From positions 1-55,771 of the forward strand of contig UQWP01000010.1 of assembly GCA_900544825.1 (NCBI GenBank): a stretch of DNA of 55,771 bases, written 5' to 3'. The position numbers and the translations under genes were made by a program. Within the stretch, counting starts at the first letter, position 1; each line of letters opens with the position of its first letter. This DNA is from an uncultured Prevotella sp. GTDB taxonomy: Bacteria; Bacteroidota; Bacteroidia; Bacteroidales; Bacteroidaceae. Positions 51,782 to 55,771 of the stretch are shown in pieces. Below the pieces are notes generated by a model. The model saw only the letters and a list, made by a program, of their open reading frames with translations, was not told the origin of the DNA and did not search any database.

Positions 51782-53971
51782 ATGGCTAATTTGAGATTTG
51801 AGGTTGTAGCCGAGGCCTTTAAAAAGAGACCTGTTGAGGTGGAAACTCCCAAGGTGCGCCCTTCGGAGTACTTCGCCAAGTATGTATTCAACCGCCAGAA
51901 GATGTACAAGTATCTGCCATCTGATGTGTACGAGAAACTCATCGATGTGATAGACAACGGTAATCGTCTGGACCGTTCCATCGCGGATGCCGTGGCTGCC
52001 GGCATGAAGCTCTGGGCTGAGGAAAACGGGGTAACACATTATACTCACTGGTTCCAGCCATTGACAGAAGGTACTGCCGAGAAGCACGATGCCTTCGTGG
52101 AGCACGATGGTAAGGGAGGTATGATTGAGGAATTCTCCGGCAAGCTGCTGGTGCAGCAGGAACCGGATGCCAGCTCATTCCCTAACGGCGGTATCCGTAA
52201 CACCTTCGAGGCTCGCGGCTATTCTGCATGGGATCCTACATCGCCAGTGTTCATCATCGACGATACCCTCTGTATCCCTACCATCTTTATATCTTATACA
52301 GGTGAGGCGCTGGACTACAAGGCTCCATTGCTCCGCTCGCTCCATACACTGAGCGAGGCGGCTACCGAGGTGTGCCACTACTTCTACCCACAGGTAAAGA
52401 AGGTGCAGACCAATCTCGGATGGGAGCAGGAGTACTTCCTGGTAGATGAGAGCCTCTATTCGGCACGTCCCGACCTGATGCTCACCGGACGCACTCTGAT
52501 GGGTCACGATTCGGCTAAGAACCAGCAGATGGACGACCATTATTTCGGAACCATCCCAGAGCGCGTGCAGGCTTTCATGAAGGATCTTGAAATCCAGGCA
52601 CTCGAGCTCGGCATCCCTTGCAAGACCCGCCATAACGAGGTGGCTCCTAACCAGTTTGAGCTGGCACCTATCTATGAGGAGTGCAATCTTGCTGTAGATC
52701 ACAACATGCTCCTGATGAGTCTGATGAAGCGTGTGGCTCACAAGCACGGTTTCCGTGTGCTGCTTCACGAGAAGCCATTCGCCGGCGTCAACGGTTCCGG
52801 CAAGCACAACAACTGGAGCCTCTGCACCGATACCGGTGTGCTGCTGCATGCAGCAGGCAAGACTCCTGAGGATAACCTCCGCTTCGTAGTCTTCATCGTA
52901 GAGACCCTGATGGGTGTATATAAGCACAACGGACTGCTGAAGGCATCCATCATGAGTGCAACCAATGCCCACCGTCTGGGAGCCAACGAGGCACCTCCAG
53001 CCATCATCTCCTCATTCCTGGGCAAGCAGCTCACCGATCTGCTCGACCATATCGAGAAGGCAGACAAGGAAGAGCTCTTTGCCCTGGCTGGCAAGAAGGG
53101 TATGGAACTGGATATCCCTGAGATTCCGGAGCTGATGATTGATAATACTGACCGCAACCGTACCTCACCATTCGCCTTTACCGGCAACCGCTTCGAGTTC
53201 CGTGCCGTAGGTTCTGAGGCAAACTGTGCATCTTCTCTCATCGTATTGAATGCAGCCGTAGCTGAGGCGCTCGAGAACTTCAAGGCTCGCGTGGATGCCT
53301 TGATAGCCAAGGGCGAGGACCAGACATCGGCTATCATCGACATCGTAAGAGAGGACATCAAGACCTGCAAGCCTATCCGCTTCGACGGCAACGGCTATTC
53401 TGACGAGTGGAAGGAAGAGGCTCAGAAGCGTGGCTTGGACTGCGAGGCATCCTGCCCGGTAGTCTTCGACCGCTACCTGGACAAGGAGAGCATCGAGATG
53501 TTTGCCAAGACCAACGTGATGAGCGAGAGTGAGCTGAAGGCGCGCAACGAGGTGAAGTGGGAGACCTATACCAAGAAGATTCAGATTGAGGCTCGTGTGA
53601 TGGGCGACCTGACCATGAACCACATCATCCCTGTGGCTACCCACTATCAGAGCCGTCTGGCAAAGAATGTAGAGGGTATGATTCACATCTTCGGTGGCGA
53701 GGAAGGCAAGAAGCTGACTGCCCGCAACGTGAAGATCATCCGTGAGATAGCCGAGCGCACCGAGTCGATAGAGCGTGGTGTTGAGGCATTGGTGGATGCC
53801 CGCAAGGTAGCCAACAAGATAGAGAGCGAGCGTGAGAAGGCTGTAGCCTATCACGATACGGTAGCTCCGAAGATGGAGGAAATCCGCTATCAGATCGACA
53901 AGCTGGAGCTGCTCGTAGCAGATGAACTCTGGACCTTGCCGAAGTATCGTGAGCTGCTGTTCATCCGCTAA
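51782..53971 (+). CDS. glnN: Glutamine synthetase type III
   Basis: A 729-residue cytosolic enzyme that makes glutamine from glutamate, ammonia and ATP, the main ammonia assimilation route in many Bacteroidota. The length of about 730 is diagnostic for GSIII; types I and II are far shorter. The N-terminal GSIII-specific region (RPSEYFAKYVFNRQKM) is followed by the catalytic core with GWEQEYFLVD, NEVAPNQFELAPIYEE, VNGSGKHNNWSL and NRTSPFAFTGNRFEFRAVGS. Single gene with its own promoter, ending at a terminator shared with the convergent smalltalk/HU unit. Confidence 0.96.
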   Translation: MANLRFEVVAEAFKKRPVEVETPKVRPSEYFAKYVFNRQKMYKYLPSDVYEKLIDVIDNGNRLDRSIADAVAAGMKLWAEENGVTHYTHWFQPLTEGTAEKHDAFVEHDGKGGMIEEFSGKLLVQQEPDASSFPNGGIRNTFEARGYSAWDPTSPVFIIDDTLCIPTIFISYTGEALDYKAPLLRSLHTLSEAATEVCHYFYPQVKKVQTNLGWEQEYFLVDESLYSARPDLMLTGRTLMGHDSAKNQQMDDHYFGTIPERVQAFMKDLEIQALELGIPCKTRHNEVAPNQFELAPIYEECNLAVDHNMLLMSLMKRVAHKHGFRVLLHEKPFAGVNGSGKHNNWSLCTDTGVLLHAAGKTPEDNLRFVVFIVETLMGVYKHNGLLKASIMSATNAHRLGANEAPPAIISSFLGKQLTDLLDHIEKADKEELFALAGKKGMELDIPEIPELMIDNTDRNRTSPFAFTGNRFEFRAVGSEANCASSLIVLNAAVAEALENFKARVDALIAKGEDQTSAIIDIVREDIKTCKPIRFDGNGYSDEWKEEAQKRGLDCEASCPVVFDRYLDKESIEMFAKTNVMSESELKARNEVKWETYTKKIQIEARVMGDLTMNHIIPVATHYQSRLAKNVEGMIHIFGGEEGKKLTARNVKIIREIAERTESIERGVEALVDARKVANKIESEREKAVAYHDTVAPKMEEIRYQIDKLELLVADELWTLPKYRELLFIR

Positions 53972-54071
53972 AGCTGATTCCGTATCAATTCCGTGCGTAA
54001 TCGGTACAGCAGGATGCTCTTCCGATAACTCCGCGTAATCCGATGAATAAAAATAAAGAATAAATAAAAAA

Positions 54072-54110
54072 AAAGAGGATGTGTCATTAACTTATGGCAC
54101 ACCCTCTTTT
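54072..54110. terminator. Bidirectional terminator hairpin, 32-nt family copy 3
   Basis: AAAGAGGATGTGTCA (54072-54086) pairs with TGGCACACCCTCTTT (54095-54109) with two weak positions and loop TTAACTTA. It lies between the convergent glnN and smalltalk genes. Confidence 0.88.
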
Positions 54111-54154
54111 TTTGAGAAGCAATTGATAAAAAATCTAAGATACCTCGAGCAGTT

Positions 54155-54250
54155 CTACGACATGCAGCTCGTTACGCCCAGAGAGGCGGCAATAGCGGTC
54201 AAGATAGATATTACTATCTGAAATACAGTTTTCCAGGTTTCTTTCTTCAT
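54155..54250 (-). CDS. Smalltalk family small protein
   Basis: A 31-residue peptide beginning MKKETWKTVFQIVISILTAI and ending AASLGVTSCMS. It has the hydrophobic helix and SLGVTSC ending of the Bacteroidota smalltalk proteins, short membrane-associated or lipoprotein-like peptides of unknown function. It lies downstream of an HU-like gene on the same strand, as is usual for the family. The N-acetylmuramoyl-L-alanine amidase gene that commonly follows is absent; a terminator comes next. The start codon at 54250 follows a purine-rich stretch. Confidence 0.85.
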   Translation of the reverse strand: MKKETWKTVFQIVISILTAIAASLGVTSCMS

Positions 54251-54309
54251 ACGCAGTTTTTTTAGTAATTAATGATTAGTGATTATTGATTAATTCCGTT
54301 AGGCGTTTC

Positions 54310-54376
54310 GGCGGATTTGCAATCCGCCGTTAAAAAACGTCCTAACCTATTTGTGCTCTGCGGATTTGCAATCCGC
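54310..54376. repeat. Two copies of a CGGATTTGCAATCCG palindrome
   Basis: GGCGGATTTGCAATCCGCC (54310-54328) and GCGGATTTGCAATCCGC (54360-54376) share a perfect 15-bp palindromic core. They lie between the HU-like gene and the smalltalk gene. Flanking pairs differ, as in dispersed palindromic repeats. Confidence 0.8.
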
Positions 54377-54388
54377 ATCAAGCAAGAT

Positions 54389-54988
54389 TTAAAAATCTAC
54401 GTTGTCGCCGTTGCCGTCATCGCCGCTGTCGGTTCCGCCGGTTCCCTGCGAGGTACCACCGCCGCCCTGCGATGTTCCGCCGTTGTCCTTGTTGGTCTCG
54501 CCGCCAGTACCCTGGCTAGTACCGCCTCCACTCGGCGTGTTCTCAGAGCCACCGCCGCCATCTGCTCCTGATGTATAATCATCGTATGCCACGATCTTGG
54601 TGAGCTTCTTAAGCTCGGCGTTGCTCCATGATTTCGTGTTTCTTACAATAAGATGCACTCCCTGCACGCTAGCCGCCGTCACCTTCTCCTTGCTCACCTC
54701 GCCACGCGAAGTCATACCGATGGAGAACAATCCGAGATCAGAGAAACGCACACTCTTGCCATCCAGAATCAGATGCTTCAGGCAATCCAGCGTATCCATC
54801 AGCACACCGTGGATAGTTCCTCGGCTGTATGGAGAGTTGTGCTCAGAGATATGAGTCACGAAGTCCTCGAAACTCATCTCACGGTCGCTCACGGCAGTAG
54901 CATACCAGAGCTTCTTACCAGCGTTCTCACCCGTCTGAGGGGTACGCATAATCTTACGATACTTACTAGTTCCTTGTCCCATAGTCAA
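54389..54988 (-). CDS. HU-like DNA-binding protein with Gly-rich tail
   Basis: A 199-residue protein. Residues about 10-130 match the HU/IHF-related family of Bacteroidota (HU-HIG type): WYATAVSDREMSFEDFVTHIS, RGTIHGVLMDTLDCLKHLILDGKSVRFSDLGLFSIG and a basic arm region. The C-terminus from about residue 140 is a low-complexity Gly/Ser/Thr/Asp tail (TSQGTGG, TSQGGGG), encoded by a GC-rich repetitive stretch prone to slippage. Start at ATG 54988 or 54982. It is the upstream partner of the smalltalk gene. Possibly nucleoid-associated; exact role unknown. Confidence 0.85.
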   Translation of the reverse strand: MTMGQGTSKYRKIMRTPQTGENAGKKLWYATAVSDREMSFEDFVTHISEHNSPYSRGTIHGVLMDTLDCLKHLILDGKSVRFSDLGLFSIGMTSRGEVSKEKVTAASVQGVHLIVRNTKSWSNAELKKLTKIVAYDDYTSGADGGGGSENTPSGGGTSQGTGGETNKDNGGTSQGGGGTSQGTGGTDSGDDGNGDNVDF

Positions 54989-55027
54989 TCAGTTTTTTAA
55001 AGGGTTAATAATTTATCTTTGACGATG

Positions 55028-55035
55028 CAAAGGTA
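55028..55035 (-). promoter_or_regulatory. Promoter -7 element of the HU-like gene
   Basis: Minus-strand TACCTTTG followed by CATCG, 39 bp before the start codon. Confidence 0.6.
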
Positions 55036-55227
55036 CTGCAAATATCTGATACCGCCAAAAATCGCCCCGCAGAGTTCTGTTAAACGCCGTTAACATTTGC
55101 ACCGTTTTCCGTTAATAAAAACAAGTCTATCAGTTAGCTATGAGAAAACTATGAGTAACCAAGAGTTTCCCTATGTTTTCTCAGAAGTTCCCCTGTGGTC
55201 TCGGCAGAGTGATTTTTCGGTAGAAGC

Positions 55228-55407
55228 GGTTACGGTTACAGAAGTTACAGTTTTCCGAATCCCCTTTCCCTTCTTTCGTCTTTAGAAAGAGATTATAAAT
55301 ATATATTTTATATATTTATAATCTATATATACATACTTACAATCCGTAAGCTCCCGAACCCCCAGTTTACCCCCTCCAGGAAAACTGTAACTTCTGTAAC
55401 CGTAACC
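55228..55407. repeat. Perfect 29-bp inverted repeat around an AT-rich hairpin
   Basis: Arms 55228-55256 and 55379-55407 are exact reverse complements (core GGTTACGGTTACAGAAG). Inside, 55291-55305 and 55309-55323 form a perfect 15-bp stem GATTATAAATATATA with a 3-nt loop. GTAACC is iterated again at 55411-55416. The rest of the 500-bp gap shows no gene. Confidence 0.88.
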
Positions 55408-55514
55408 ACTGTAACCACCTCCACCGCCTCTTGATACTTTTCTAAGAAGAGCAGGAATCATCACATTTTCTCAACTTTTATCAGAAAACTCTTGCAGGTA
55501 TGAAAATAAAGTCG

Positions 55515-55522
55515 TAACTTTG
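55515..55522 (+). promoter_or_regulatory. Promoter -7 element of the second Rpn-like gene
   Basis: TAACTTTG followed by CGGTAGA. The -7 box and leader closely match those of the Rpn-like gene at 20791, but the sequence further upstream does not. Confidence 0.65.
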
Positions 55523-55543
55523 CGGTAGAGATTTTAAAGACAG

Positions 55544-55771
55544 ATGATTATGAAGCAGGTAGAAGAAAGATATATCAGTTTGTTGACCGATTTCGGTTTC
55601 AAGCGAATTTTCGGATCAGCTCCCAACAAGGAACTGCTGATCTGTTTCCTCAACAGCTTGTTTAATGGCAGACAGGTTGTTAAGGACGTGAAGTATCTGA
55701 ATCCGGAGAACGTGGGCGACATCTACACCGACCGCAAGGCCATCTTTGACGTATATTGCGAAGGAGAAAAT
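55544..55771 (+). CDS. Rpn-family PD-(D/E)XK nuclease / putative transposase, 5' part only
   Basis: An open frame from ATG 55544 (or 55550) to the window edge. Translation MKQVEERYISLLTDFGFKRI, then FGSAPNKELL, matches the N-terminus of PDDEXK_2/Rpn family proteins (compare DLTFKKIFG in the member at 20791). IYTDRKAIFDVYCE supplies the first catalytic Asp; the E-x-K/Q part lies beyond the window. It is preceded by a leader very like that of the other family member. Confidence 0.8.
   Translation, partial: MIMKQVEERYISLLTDFGFKRIFGSAPNKELLICFLNSLFNGRQVVKDVKYLNPENVGDIYTDRKAIFDVYCEGEN

Noticed and set aside
54116..54154. Extension of the smalltalk frame or an amidase remnant
   Set aside because: The frame stops at 54155 and the short stretch to the terminator shows no coding pattern.

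Overview
The window reads as a chromosomal segment of a gut Bacteroidota, most likely Prevotella/Segatella (P. copri-like). The basis is two SusC/SusD pairs with many secreted glycosidases, a hybrid two-component regulator, a type III glutamine synthetase, an HU-like protein with a 'smalltalk' peptide, and Bacteroidota promoters of the TAnnTTTG type in front of many genes. Genus is inferred from gene content, not from a marker gene.

Layout: (1) 0.2-10.8 kb, a plus-strand PUL: SusC, SusD, a small surface lipoprotein, two paralogous CE1-type esterases and a GH3 enzyme, probably for a feruloylated or otherwise esterified plant glycan. (2) 10.9-15.5 kb, threonine dehydratase, a Cof-type HAD phosphatase and a GH127 beta-L-arabinofuranosidase. 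(3) 15.5-24.5 kb, an accessory island: three ATPases fused to PD-(D/E)XK nuclease domains (one AAA_14/DUF4143 type, two ATPase_2/DUF234 type), an Rpn-like PD-(D/E)XK gene, a heparinase II/III-like lyase and much repeat DNA. (4) 24.5-43.4 kb, a hybrid two-component sensor (minus) divergent from a second PUL: SusC, SusD, GH43, GH154, GH105, GH2, GH51. With GH127 and the lyase this set fits arabinogalactan (AGP-type) or a related acidic arabinogalactan. (5) 43.4-44.2 kb, a repeat-rich gap. (6) 44.2-51.7 kb, a surface lipoprotein with carboxypeptidase-regulatory-like domains, a TPR sensor kinase, a LytTR regulator, a MORN-type secreted protein and a probable outer membrane barrel. (7) 51.8-55.8 kb, glutamine synthetase III, a smalltalk peptide and HU-like protein, repeat DNA, and the start of a second Rpn-like gene that runs off the window.

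The most unusual signal is in region 3. Each ATPase-nuclease gene has its own private motif, repeated three times over its promoter. One of these iteron promoters is almost identical to that of the neighbouring Rpn-like gene (49 of 53 bases). One ATPase cassette is bracketed by two copies of a 62-bp palindromic sequence. A fourth, orphan array of the same style lies at 43.83-43.92 kb with no ATPase beside it. Between the lyase and the Rpn gene is a 576-bp concentric inverted repeat whose centre is a tandem row of five mini-hairpins, each with a 7-nt loop. Together these suggest a family of self-contained ATPase-nuclease cassettes, each carrying its own operator. That reading is inference; the repeats themselves are visible in the sequence.
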